DNA of 64,000 nt, taken from positions 48,374 through 112,373 of the forward strand of contig JAUIBT010000010.1 in NCBI GenBank assembly GCA_030428255.1, written 5' to 3'. A program made the translations under genes and the position numbers. The stretch comes from Alphaproteobacteria bacterium (GTDB lineage Bacteria; Pseudomonadota; Alphaproteobacteria; UBA7985; JAUIBT01). The notes beneath the pieces were generated by a model, which did not search any database, was not told the origin of the DNA, and worked only from the letters and a program-made list of their open reading frames with translations. Numbering within the stretch: the first letter of the stretch is position 1; each line of letters starts with the position of its first letter. Positions 19,037 through 27,171 of this stretch are shown here, in pieces.

Positions 19037-19795
19037 ATGACTTCCAAGTTTGCAACCTATCCAAGCCTGAAGGACCGCAGCGTCTTTGTCAGCGGTGGTG
19101 CCTCGGGCATTGGCGCCGAGATCGTCAAGGCCTTTGCCGCCACCGGAGCCAGGGTCGGATTCGTTGATCTGAACCAAGAAGCAGGCGCGGCGTTGTTGGC
19201 TGACCTGCCGGGGCAACACGCATTTGCCGCCTGCGATCTGCGCGATATCGAAGGGCTGCGCGCGGCCTTCGCTCAGCTCGCCGAGCAAATCGGTCCAGCC
19301 GAGGTCCTGGTCAACAATGCGGCCCGCGATGATCGTCACGACTGGCGCGATGTGACCCCGGACTATTGGGACGAGCGCCTGGCCACCAACCTGCGTCACA
19401 TGTTCTTTGCCATCCAGGCGGTGGCTCCGGGTATGATCGCAGCCGGTGGCGGTTCGATTGTCAACATGGGCTCGAACTCCTGGTGGGAGGCGGGCGGCGG
19501 TTTCCCGGCCTACACCACATCCAAGGCGGCGGTTCACGGCCTGACCCGCACTATGGCGCGCGACCTGGGCAAGCATCGGATTCGCGTGAACACCGTCGTT
19601 CCAGGTTGGATTATGACCGAGCGACAAAAAGAGCTGTGGGTCACGCCAGAAGCGCTGGCCAAGCAAGTCGATCGCCAGTGCCTGCCGGACCCGATTGACC
19701 CGGTTTATGTCGCGCGCATGGTGGTGTTCTTGGCCTCGGATGACGCGGCCATGTGCAGCGCCAACAACTTCATGGTTGAAGGCGGCTCGATCTAA
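19037..19795 (+). CDS. SDR oxidoreductase, aldose 1-dehydrogenase-like
   Basis: This 252-aa short-chain dehydrogenase has the Rossmann motif GGASGIG near residue 20, VNNAARDDRH, the catalytic Ser (GSNSWWEAGG), and Tyr/Lys in AYTTSKAAVHG. The opening YPSLK, the NLRHMFF segment, the TPEALAKQ stretch and QCLPDPIDP follow the pattern of NAD-dependent D-xylose or L-arabinose 1-dehydrogenases of the Caulobacter type. That points to oxidation of a sugar to its lactone, but substrate assignment is an inference. No sugar permease or dehydratase lies beside it. Confidence 0.8.
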   Translation: MTSKFATYPSLKDRSVFVSGGASGIGAEIVKAFAATGARVGFVDLNQEAGAALLADLPGQHAFAACDLRDIEGLRAAFAQLAEQIGPAEVLVNNAARDDRHDWRDVTPDYWDERLATNLRHMFFAIQAVAPGMIAAGGGSIVNMGSNSWWEAGGGFPAYTTSKAAVHGLTRTMARDLGKHRIRVNTVVPGWIMTERQKELWVTPEALAKQVDRQCLPDPIDPVYVARMVVFLASDDAAMCSANNFMVEGGSI

Positions 19796-19823
19796 CCGCG
19801 ACCGTCTCGGTCTTGCACCACCT

Positions 19824-20459
19824 TTAGAGCAGTGCCTGCCAGGCAGACCATTCAGCGACTTGATCGGCCATGATCTGGTAGCCATCGCCGCTGGGATGCA
19901 CGCCGTCCACGGCCTCAAGCGCCGCGCGGTAGTCGGCGCGCTGGCTGAGCGTCGCGTAGCTGGTCAAAAAGGGCAAACCCTTGGCAGCGCAGAGTTCGGC
20001 AAAACCCTCTTCAGCGGCTTGAATATCGGCGTTCTTGAAGGAAAAATCATAGCCGTAGAACAGCATCGGCAGGCGGTCTTCGATCACCGGTCCAGGCCCG
20101 ACGACAATCAGCGGTGCCAAAGCGCTCAGCTCATCCAACAAGCCGTCAAACGAGCGCATCATGGAGCGATGGGGCGTGCGTGGCCCCTGCCCGTTCAAAT
20201 AGGCCACGTCGTTGACCGAGGCCGACAGCACGATCGCCGCCAGCTTGCGATGGAAGAAACGCGCCTGGCACTCCGCGGCGGCGCGGGCGGCCATCATGGC
20301 GACCGTATTCCCGCGCACGCCCAAGTTAAAGGGCACATACTCTTGCGGGCTGCCGCGATAGCGCTCGGCCAGGCGACCTACCCAGCCCTTGCCGGTCTCA
20401 TCGCCCAGCCCTTCGACGGTCGAGGCACCAACAAAACAGATGTGCTTTTGCGGCTTCAC
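19824..20459 (-). CDS. SGNH/GDSL hydrolase
   Basis: This 211-aa protein has the four SGNH blocks: FVGASTVEG (nucleophile Ser, GAS in place of GDS), GVRGNT (oxyanion Gly), SVNDVA (Asn) and DGVHPSGDGY (catalytic Asp/His). It is an esterase or lipase of unknown substrate with no signal peptide. I use the GTG at 20459, whose bases overlap the upstream zinc-finger stop as GTGA; the frame is open 11 codons further upstream, but those codons lie inside that gene. Confidence 0.85.
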   Translation of the reverse strand: MKPQKHICFVGASTVEGLGDETGKGWVGRLAERYRGSPQEYVPFNLGVRGNTVAMMAARAAAECQARFFHRKLAAIVLSASVNDVAYLNGQGPRTPHRSMMRSFDGLLDELSALAPLIVVGPGPVIEDRLPMLFYGYDFSFKNADIQAAEEGFAELCAAKGLPFLTSYATLSQRADYRAALEAVDGVHPSGDGYQIMADQVAEWSAWQALL

Positions 20460-20644
20460 TTTTTGACGAAGACCTGGCCGCAATAACGGCAATCGATCTG
20501 GGGCTTATCGCCGAAGGTATAGTAGGTCACAGGGTGGCCCAAAGCACCGCCGCCGCCGTTGCAAGCAACGGTCTTGGCGCTGGTTTCAATCGGCTGGGCC
20601 GAGTTTTGGTCTGAAGCGGGGGCAGCAGCGGAAGGAGCGCTCAT
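20456..20644 (-). CDS. Zinc-finger CHCC domain peptide
   Basis: This 62-aa peptide ends with ACNGGGGALGHPVTYYTFGD and CRYCGQVF. That is the Cys-His-Cys-Cys zinc site of the small alphaproteobacterial proteins related to mitochondrial NDUFS6, a complex I accessory subunit. A role in complex I assembly is a family inference. The ATG at 20644 is chosen because homologues are of this size; the frame is open to 20854 but that part is low complexity. The stop overlaps the hydrolase GTG. Confidence 0.8.
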   Translation of the reverse strand: MSAPSAAAPASDQNSAQPIETSAKTVACNGGGGALGHPVTYYTFGDKPQIDCRYCGQVFVKK

Positions 20645-20847
20645 CTCTAGCAGGTCTCGCATTACGGAAAACGGGTCGGGCCAACGCAGGTCCATGGCTT
20701 GTCGCGGCGGCCAGTAAGGCCTATTTACGGTGCAGCAGGTCGCTTGACAAGCCTTGTGCGGGTCCGGCGGCGGCGGCAAGTCACCGCCCGTCCCTGCTGT
20801 CGGCGCTGCTTGCCGCTCTTTTTCTGATCCGATTGGACCCCGCCCCC

Positions 20848-21798
20848 ATGCCAACGCCTCGTGCCACCGCTGCCCTGCCCGATTCCGCCATTCGCATCGA
20901 AGGTCTGACCAAGACCTATGGCGGCAAGGTGCCCAAGCAGGCTTTGAAGGGCGTCGATCTGGTGATCCCGCGCGGCTCGATCTTTGGCCTCTTGGGGCCC
21001 AACGGTGCCGGAAAATCGACTCTCATCAATATCTTAGCGGGCCTAGTGACCAAAACCAGCGGCACGGTCTCTATCTGGGACTATAACGTTGATCGCAATG
21101 CCCGCATGGCACGCTCTGCCATTGGCATTGTGCCCCAAGAGATCACCTTCGATCCCTATTTCACCCCCGAGCAGGCCTTGACCCTGCAAGCGGGCCTCTA
21201 TGGCGTACCACCCAAAGAGCGCGATATCATGGGCCTGCTTGAGATCGTGGGCTTGGCGGACAAGGCCAAGTCTTATTCGCGCGCGCTGTCGGGCGGCATG
21301 AAGCGACGCCTAATGATCGCCAAAGCCATGGTCCACCAGCCGCCAATCTTGGTGCTGGACGAACCCACAGCGGGCGTGGATGTCGAGCTACGCCGCCAGC
21401 TTTGGGACCAGGTGCGCATGCTGAACGAACAGGGTGTCACCATTCTTTTGACCACACACTACCTGGAAGAAGCCGAGCGACTCTGCGATGAAATCGCCAT
21501 CATCAACCACGGCCAGATCATCGCTCAAGACACCACCGAGGGCCTGCTGAAGCTGTTTGATAACAAAGTGCTGGAAGTGCGCCTGCCCGAGCCGCCGGCG
21601 GAGGTGCCCGAGCTGCTCAAACCCTGGTCGCCCGAACTGCGCGGCTCCAAATTGATTTTCACCTATCGGCCAAGCCAGTCGCCGGTGAACGAAATCTTGC
21701 GCGCTATTCGCCACGCAGATCTAGACATTACCGACATTTCGACCAAAGAAAGCGATCTGGAAGACACCTTCGTGCAGTTGACCAAAGAAGCGGCTTAA
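20848..21798 (+). CDS. ABC transporter ATP-binding protein (ABC-2 / YadG-like)
   Basis: This 316-aa ATPase has Walker A GPNGAGKST, Q-loop VPQE, signature LSGGMKRR, Walker B ILVLDEPTAGVD and the switch His in TTHYLEEAE. A ~90-residue C-terminal extension of the kind found in ABC-2 exporters (drug, polysaccharide or YadG/YadH type) follows. No ABC-2 permease is adjacent: the next gene downstream is an ion channel. The ATG at 20848 is used; a TTG at 20833 is less likely. Substrate unknown. Confidence 0.88.
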   Translation: MPTPRATAALPDSAIRIEGLTKTYGGKVPKQALKGVDLVIPRGSIFGLLGPNGAGKSTLINILAGLVTKTSGTVSIWDYNVDRNARMARSAIGIVPQEITFDPYFTPEQALTLQAGLYGVPPKERDIMGLLEIVGLADKAKSYSRALSGGMKRRLMIAKAMVHQPPILVLDEPTAGVDVELRRQLWDQVRMLNEQGVTILLTTHYLEEAERLCDEIAIINHGQIIAQDTTEGLLKLFDNKVLEVRLPEPPAEVPELLKPWSPELRGSKLIFTYRPSQSPVNEILRAIRHADLDITDISTKESDLEDTFVQLTKEAA

Positions 21799-21906
21799 TC
21801 CTTTCAAATTCTTTGCTATAAGAAGAAGTTCAAGGATGCCTGGGCTCGTTTTGGGCCTGGCCGGTGGGGGCCTGCCCCTCACCTAGCTTTTAAACGAGGC
21901 TCTCGC

Positions 21907-22950
21907 ATGCTCGGATCATCGCTCTCCGCAACGTTTCGCTTTCTAGGCCAGGCCTGGCAACAGCACCGCCAAACTCGCTATACACGGGCGCGGGTCCACG
22001 AACTGCTGACCGTCACGCGCGATCCTGAGGACAAACTGTCTCGCCTGTTTGATATCGTGTTGGTCACTATGATCGTGCTCAACATTCTGGCGGTCATGCT
22101 GGAGAGCGTGGCCAGCATTTCGGGCTCCTACTCCATGGCCTTTTTCGTGTTCGAGGCGCTGTCGGTCGGCATTTTTGGCCTGGAATACCTGGCACGGGTC
22201 TGGTCCTGCACCGAACAAGAACGCTATCGCCGCCTGGGTCCGATCTGGGGTCGCCTGCGCTATATGGTGACGCCCATGGCACTCACCGATTTGGTCGCCA
22301 TCCTGCCCTTCTTCATTATCTTGTCCGGTCTGGACAGCTTCGTAGACCTGCGCTTCTTGCGGATCTTGCGTTTGCGCCGCGCCTTCAAGCTGACCCGCTA
22401 TTCACCCAGCATGGACAATGTCTTCAGCGTCTTGCGCGCCGAGATACCGACGCTCAGCACCATCGGCTTTATTTTCTTGCTGGTCATCATCATGGCCGCC
22501 AGCACAATTTTCGCGCTGGAAGGCAAAAGCAATCCGGCCTTTGACTCGATTCCCGGTGCCATGCGTTGGGCGGTGGCCAGCCTTTCCGGCTTTGGCGAAG
22601 CTGGCGGCGGACCGCAAACCGTCTTGGGGCGCGTCTTTGGACTGCTGATCTCGGTTGCCGGTGTGGTTTTGGTGGCCTTGGTCACCGGTGTTCTGGCCTC
22701 AGGCTTCACCTTCGCGCGCTTCAAGCGGCAAGACGCCTTTCGCCGCTCGGTTGAGATTGCCCTGGAGCGCAATGGCGGCCAGGAGATCAGTGAGGCAGCG
22801 CGGAAAAAACTCGACTTTGAACGCAAGGCCATGGGCTTTACCGCGTTGGACGCCCAACTCATCATCAATCAGGTGATGGAAGCGCATTTCAAGCACGATC
22901 CGGACAAGCTGGAAGAGCTGCGCCGCATCGAAGAAGACTTGCTGGGCTAG
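21907..22950 (+). CDS. Voltage-gated-type ion channel with non-canonical pore loop
   Basis: This 347-aa protein has six membrane segments of the Ion_trans fold. The fourth carries regularly spaced basic residues (R149, R152, R155, R157, R158, K161, R164), like a voltage sensor. The pore region is recognisable (AMRWAVASLS, residues 218-227), but the potassium filter TVGYGD is absent and GFGEAGGG (228-235) occupies its place. A cytoplasmic coiled C-terminal domain (~270-347, FERKAMGFTALDAQ) follows. Ion selectivity therefore cannot be assumed. It lies 7 nt upstream of birA and about 110 bp after the ABC ATPase, so the three may form one transcript. Confidence 0.8.
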   Translation: MLGSSLSATFRFLGQAWQQHRQTRYTRARVHELLTVTRDPEDKLSRLFDIVLVTMIVLNILAVMLESVASISGSYSMAFFVFEALSVGIFGLEYLARVWSCTEQERYRRLGPIWGRLRYMVTPMALTDLVAILPFFIILSGLDSFVDLRFLRILRLRRAFKLTRYSPSMDNVFSVLRAEIPTLSTIGFIFLLVIIMAASTIFALEGKSNPAFDSIPGAMRWAVASLSGFGEAGGGPQTVLGRVFGLLISVAGVVLVALVTGVLASGFTFARFKRQDAFRRSVEIALERNGGQEISEAARKKLDFERKAMGFTALDAQLIINQVMEAHFKHDPDKLEELRRIEEDLLG

Positions 22951-22957
22951 GCGGCAC

Positions 22958-23734
22958 GTGAACAGCGCTCACTCCACTGAGCCCATGGTGATCGAAAAAG
23001 AGGCCACGGACTCGACCAACGATGATCTGCGTACCCTGGCGGAACGAGGGGCCGGGCCGCTGTCCTGTGTTTGGTCTCACCAACAGCTCAAGGGGCGCGG
23101 GCGCCACGGCCGGGTTTGGGTCTCGCCACCGGGCAACGTCTATTGCTCGCTGTTGTTTCGCCCCCAGCCGGGCTGGCCGCCGGTGCCGCAGTTGGTCTAT
23201 GTCGTCGCCCTGGCGGTCCATGAGGCGCTGAGCCAGCACCTGGACGCGGATCAAAGCCTTTCCATCAAGTGGCCCAACGATATTTTGCTCAATGGTGGCA
23301 AGCTGACCGGCATGTTGTTAGAGGCCGGGCCCATGGCGCGCAGCCACCCTCCCCTGCCCAGCCACATCATCGCGGGAATCGGCATCAATTTGCGCCACGC
23401 GCCAGAGGCCGCCGACGCGCTCTATCCGCCGACCAGCCTGGTTGCTCAAGGGCAAATCCCGCCCGCGCCTGCCTTGCTCGTCCAAGGGCTGCGCCAGGCG
23501 GTGGCCATCAATCTCCAAACCTGGGTTGCGAGCGGCTTCGAGCCGCTGAGGCAGCGCTTTTTGCAGCGCGCGCATCGGCTGGGACAGCGCGTGCGTTTAG
23601 GCACCAGCGCCGACAAGCAAGCCTACCAGGACGGTATTTTTGAAGGCATCGACCAGGAGGGCCAACTGCTGTTACGTTGCGACGACGGCAGCTTGAAACG
23701 GCTCTATTCCGGCGATGTGCTGATGCCGGGCTGA
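22958..23734 (+). CDS. birA: Biotin-[acetyl-CoA-carboxylase] ligase
   Basis: This 258-aa enzyme activates biotin with ATP and transfers it to the carboxylase carrier protein. Signatures are DSTNDD, GRGRHGRVWVSPPGNVY (biotinoyl-AMP loop), KWPNDILLNGGKLTGMLLE, and a small C-terminal SH3-like domain (LYSGDV). It lacks the N-terminal DNA-binding domain of the bifunctional E. coli BirA, so it should not act as a repressor. GTG start. The 3' end overlaps the convergent DMT transporter gene by 31 bp. Confidence 0.93.
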   Translation: MNSAHSTEPMVIEKEATDSTNDDLRTLAERGAGPLSCVWSHQQLKGRGRHGRVWVSPPGNVYCSLLFRPQPGWPPVPQLVYVVALAVHEALSQHLDADQSLSIKWPNDILLNGGKLTGMLLEAGPMARSHPPLPSHIIAGIGINLRHAPEAADALYPPTSLVAQGQIPPAPALLVQGLRQAVAINLQTWVASGFEPLRQRFLQRAHRLGQRVRLGTSADKQAYQDGIFEGIDQEGQLLLRCDDGSLKRLYSGDVLMPG

Positions 23735-24627
23735 CCGGTCTGCTTAGCGCGCCGATCCCGCACCGCCTGCCGCCAACTCAGCAACAGTCCGGCAGCCAGA
23801 ATGATTGCCACGCCCGCCCACGCCCGCAGGCTGGGCGAGGACCCGAACACGGCCCAATCCATCCCAGCGGAAACCAGCAAAGTCGCATAGGAAAAGGGCG
23901 CGATGAAATTGGCCTCTGTCAGCCGCAGGGCTGTCGTGAAAAAGGCTTGCGCTGAAACCATGGCCAAGCCTACGCCCGCCAGCCCCAACCACTGCTGAGC
24001 GCTGGGCCAAACCCAGACGAACGAAGCCAAACTGCTCATGACCAACAGGGCAATCAGATTGTTCAGCAGCAAGATTTGCGGCAACGGCTCGCGGCCCGAC
24101 AGGAACTTGAGCGCAATCACCTCGCCGCCCAACAAGGCGGCCGCGCCCAGAGCGACCAGCGCCTCGGGTCGCAGGACAAAGCCCGCCTTTAAGACCAGCA
24201 CCAGCGCACCAGCAAAGGCCAGCGCCGCGCAGGACCAGCGGATCCAGCCGACCTGCTCGCGCAAGAGAATGGCGGCAAAGATCATCGCAAAGATCGGGTT
24301 GAGAAAGGTGATCGCCGTGGTTTCAGCCAAGGGGATCAACAGGGCTGCGGTGAACATGAGCCCCACACCGCTCATGCCCAAGGCCGAGCGCAACACGTGC
24401 CAGCGCCAGGCGGGGCGCTCGAACTTCGGGCGACGGGCCAGCACAATGCTAGCGATGCCCAGGAAGCCAAACAAAAAGCGCCCGGCGGTGATCTGCAGCG
24501 GGTTCAATCCCTGGCCATCGGGGGCACCCCAGCCGCTGCCGACCAGTTTGGCCATCAGCAGCGAGGTCGCGATGAACAGCGTCGCAGTCAGCATGCTGGC
24601 AATGGCCAGGAGGCGGGATCGTTCCAT
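23704..24627 (-). CDS. DMT superfamily (EamA) transporter
   Basis: This 307-aa protein has ten predicted membrane helices in two EamA repeats: the first contains ETTAITFLNPIFAMIFAAILLRE, the second EANFIAPFSYATLLVSAGMDW. Such proteins export metabolites or amino acids from the cytoplasm; the substrate is unknown. The ATG at 24627 (MERSRLL) is preferred over the upstream 24666 start, which would add a charged leader. Confidence 0.85.
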   Translation of the reverse strand: MERSRLLAIASMLTATLFIATSLLMAKLVGSGWGAPDGQGLNPLQITAGRFLFGFLGIASIVLARRPKFERPAWRWHVLRSALGMSGVGLMFTAALLIPLAETTAITFLNPIFAMIFAAILLREQVGWIRWSCAALAFAGALVLVLKAGFVLRPEALVALGAAALLGGEVIALKFLSGREPLPQILLLNNLIALLVMSSLASFVWVWPSAQQWLGLAGVGLAMVSAQAFFTTALRLTEANFIAPFSYATLLVSAGMDWAVFGSSPSLRAWAGVAIILAAGLLLSWRQAVRDRRAKQTGQPGISTSPE

Positions 24628-24967
24628 GGTCGAGGTGTTCCTGATGCATCTGCGCCGAGCGGTCACATGCGCTTAGCTGGCGCCACAAGGTCGGATATTG
24701 GAGGCGAAAAGGTTACCCCCAAATTCAGTGGATAAGTCTGTGGTTAGTCCTTGGCTTATCCCAGAGAATCGCGTGATTTCAAGGGCTTGCCTTACTCTGC
24801 TCAAAATATAGGCACCAGAATTAACACTCTGAAATATAAGCATAATTTCTACGCTCGCAAAGAAAAATTGCTATTCTCGTGGGAATCGCTTGCCAAAGCT
24901 CCTTGCGATTCCAGGCAAAGTTTCGTCTGTGCACAACTCAAATCGCCGCGAAGGAAATTTGAGCCTG
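24628..24967. other. AT-rich intergenic region with inverted repeat
   Basis: A 340-bp stretch clearly richer in A+T than its surroundings, between the DMT transporter start and the folB stop. It holds an inverted repeat, ggaatcgc (24882-24889) with gcgattcc (24905-24912), and a second gaatcgcg near 24769. The plus-strand frame 24751-25038 is open but has no ribosome site or family. The transporter promoter should lie at the left end. Confidence 0.5.
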
Positions 24968-25330
24968 TCAAGTCTCTTCGCGCTGCCATTGTAAAGATAT
25001 CCCGACGCTTGCCACCCCCTCAAGGATGTCTGGCTTGAGCAACCTCAACTCAAGCGTGCGCAGCAAGGGGAAGTCCTGAGCCAAACGCTGGCGAAGGGCT
25101 TCGATCAACTCTTCCAGCAAGGGCCAATGGCGCTCGTCAACCACTTCGGCCATGGTCTCGGCGACGGCGGCATAGGACACGCTGTCCTCAAGCGCCTCCA
25201 GCGGCCAGCGCGCCGGGCTCACCTCGGCCTGGCAATCCAGGATCAAACGCTGGGGTGCCGCGTATTCTTGCGGCAAGATGCCGACCCGCGCCATAAGGCA
25301 CTGATGTTCGATGTGGATTTTTAAGATCAT
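24968..25330 (-). CDS. folB: Dihydroneopterin aldolase
   Basis: This 120-aa protein fits the FolB fold: ARVGILPQEYAAPQ near the N-terminus, SVSYAAV, a central Glu in LLEELIEAL and KPDILEGVASVGI at the end. It cleaves dihydroneopterin to hydroxymethyl-dihydropterin in folate synthesis. It lies 22 nt after the FolM-like reductase, in line with a pterin-related operon. Some catalytic positions differ from the enterobacterial enzyme, so an epimerase-type variant is possible. Confidence 0.78.
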   Translation of the reverse strand: MILKIHIEHQCLMARVGILPQEYAAPQRLILDCQAEVSPARWPLEALEDSVSYAAVAETMAEVVDERHWPLLEELIEALRQRLAQDFPLLRTLELRLLKPDILEGVASVGISLQWQREET

Positions 25331-25352
25331 AGGGGTCTTCTGCGCTGCGGCT

Positions 25353-26084
25353 CTAGGCTCGCCAGTTGAGGTGTTGGCCCGAATCGGGCGCGATCACCTG
25401 ACCAGTGAGGCTCGGCGCGTCCAGCAGAGCCAGCAAGGCGGTGACGATGTCTTGCGGATCGACGGCCTGGCCCAGCGGTTGGCGCGCGGCGCGCTCATCG
25501 AACTGCGCTTGCGTCTGCTCCGGGCTGGGCAAGGTAAAGCCGGGCGCGATCGCGTTGACGCGCACCTGGGGCGCCAAGGCCAGCGCCAAGGTCTGGGTTA
25601 GCGTGTGCAGGCCCGCCTTCGACAGCGTATAGGAGGTAAAGTGCGGTGTCAGGTTGAGCACCCGCGTATCCAGCATATTGACGATGAGGCCCGGCTCGGC
25701 AGCGGGCAGCCCCCGCGCGAGCGCCTGGCTCAGCACAAAGGGCGCGCGCAGATTGATCGCCATGTGGCGGTCCCACAGCGCCTTGTTATCGTCCAGTGCC
25801 TCGTCGCGCTCAAACAGGCTGGCGTTGTTGATCAACAGGCTGATCGGACGCCCCAAGGCCACGGCGGCTTGGGGCAGCAGCGCTTGCACCGCGTCTTCGT
25901 CGGCCAAATCTGCGGGCAGCGCCACCACGCGGCGACCCAAAGCCTGGATATCTTGGCAGGTGGTACGAACGGCCTCGCTGCTGGTGTGATAGTGCAAAGC
26001 CACATCATAGCCCCGCTCTGCCAGTGCCAGGGCCATCGCACGTCCCAGACGGCGCGCACCCGCGGTTATCAGCGCGGCCGGCAT
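25353..26084 (-). CDS. SDR family, dihydromonapterin/pteridine reductase-like (FolM)
   Basis: This 243-aa short-chain dehydrogenase opens ALITAGARRLGRAMALAL (TGxxRxxG, the pattern of FolM and pteridine reductases rather than TGxxxGIG). It has NNASLFERD, a YTLSKAG catalytic Tyr/Lys and the end DSGQHLNW. Family members reduce dihydromonapterin or dihydrofolate with NADPH. The ATG (26084) shares one base with the upstream antiporter stop (TGATG), with ctcc-type spacing inside that gene. Adjacent folB supports a pterin role. Confidence 0.8.
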   Translation of the reverse strand: MPAALITAGARRLGRAMALALAERGYDVALHYHTSSEAVRTTCQDIQALGRRVVALPADLADEDAVQALLPQAAVALGRPISLLINNASLFERDEALDDNKALWDRHMAINLRAPFVLSQALARGLPAAEPGLIVNMLDTRVLNLTPHFTSYTLSKAGLHTLTQTLALALAPQVRVNAIAPGFTLPSPEQTQAQFDERAARQPLGQAVDPQDIVTALLALLDAPSLTGQVIAPDSGQHLNWRA

Positions 26085-27028
26085 CAGGAGCCCTGCACCT
26101 GCATCACCAGGAAGCCCGCATAAATCAGCAGCATTCCGGGACCTGACCAACGCGGCAGTTTTTGCATCACCAGCAGCAGCAGCAGGGTTGCAAGGGTGGT
26201 CGCGCCCATGATCCACATGTCGCGCTCGACCACGCTCGCAGGCATGGCCTGCTTGCCAGAGATGAGCGAGACCACACCCATAATGGCCAGAATATTATAA
26301 ATGTTTGAGCCGATCAGGTTGCCCAGCACGATATCACTGCGCTTGCGACGCACGGCGGCCAGCGAGGCCGCCAGCTCGGGCAAAGAGGTGCCGACGGCGA
26401 CAACGGTCATGCCGATCACCGCTTCAGACACGCCGAGGAAGTTGGCAAAGGCCACCGCGCCGAAGATCAAGAACTTGCCACCAAAAAACAGCAGCGCGCC
26501 ACCCAACAAAACCCGCCAGGCCGCGCCCCATGGCGGCAACAAGGGCTCTTGCAGCTCGTCGGGCAGTTGGCCCTTGCACAAAAAGCAATCCACCGTCATC
26601 CAAAGGCTGTAGGCCAGCACGGCGGCCAGCATCAACACGCCCTTCCAAACAGCCAACTGACCGTCCAAGAACAAGCCGATAAACAGCAGCGTTGCGAACA
26701 CCAACACCAAGCCGTCGCGTCGAAATTCGCTGCGTGTCAGACCCAACGCCATGATGGTTGCGCATATGCCGCCGATCAGCATGAGATTGGCAATGTTGGA
26801 GCCCACCAGATTGCCGATGGACACCCCCGGATGCCCCGTCAGCGAGGCCTCGACGGATACCACCAACTCAGGCGCTGAGGTGCCCCAAGCCACCACAGTC
26901 AGGCCAATGATCAAGAGGGGAACGCCCCAGCGCCGCGCTAAGGATATAGCACCGACCACCAAATAGTCGGCTCCTATCGCTAGCATCACCAAACCGGCCA
27001 CAAGGGCCAAGATGGTCGAAATATCCAT
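26084..27028 (-). CDS. Calcium/sodium antiporter, CaCA family (YrbG-like)
   Basis: This 314-aa inner-membrane protein has about ten helices and the two diagnostic alpha repeats: VAWGTSAPELVVSVEASL with GNLVGSNIANLMLIGG, then VAVGTSLPELAASLAAVR with GNLIGSNIYNILAIMG. It exchanges Ca2+ or another cation for Na+ or H+. The ATG at 27028 (MDISTILAL) is preferred to the longer frame, which starts with non-membrane sequence. Translation appears coupled to the pteridine reductase through TGATG, an unexpected pairing. Confidence 0.9.
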   Translation of the reverse strand: MDISTILALVAGLVMLAIGADYLVVGAISLARRWGVPLLIIGLTVVAWGTSAPELVVSVEASLTGHPGVSIGNLVGSNIANLMLIGGICATIMALGLTRSEFRRDGLVLVFATLLFIGLFLDGQLAVWKGVLMLAAVLAYSLWMTVDCFLCKGQLPDELQEPLLPPWGAAWRVLLGGALLFFGGKFLIFGAVAFANFLGVSEAVIGMTVVAVGTSLPELAASLAAVRRKRSDIVLGNLIGSNIYNILAIMGVVSLISGKQAMPASVVERDMWIMGATTLATLLLLLVMQKLPRWSGPGMLLIYAGFLVMQVQGS

Positions 27029-27171
27029 GGATGTGTTATCCGCTACGACTGGGTTAGGGCTGCGTAGCCCCAAGCGGGGCGGCCTGCAAACGGGCACTGG
27101 GGTTTCATATGACCTCGCGAGCCATGGGAATCAAGGCGCAACAGCCCACAGACCTTCGCCACGTCTGACTG

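Noticed and set aside
24751..25038. 95-codon plus frame in the AT-rich spacer
   Set aside because: No ribosome site or family, and it runs into folB on the other strand.
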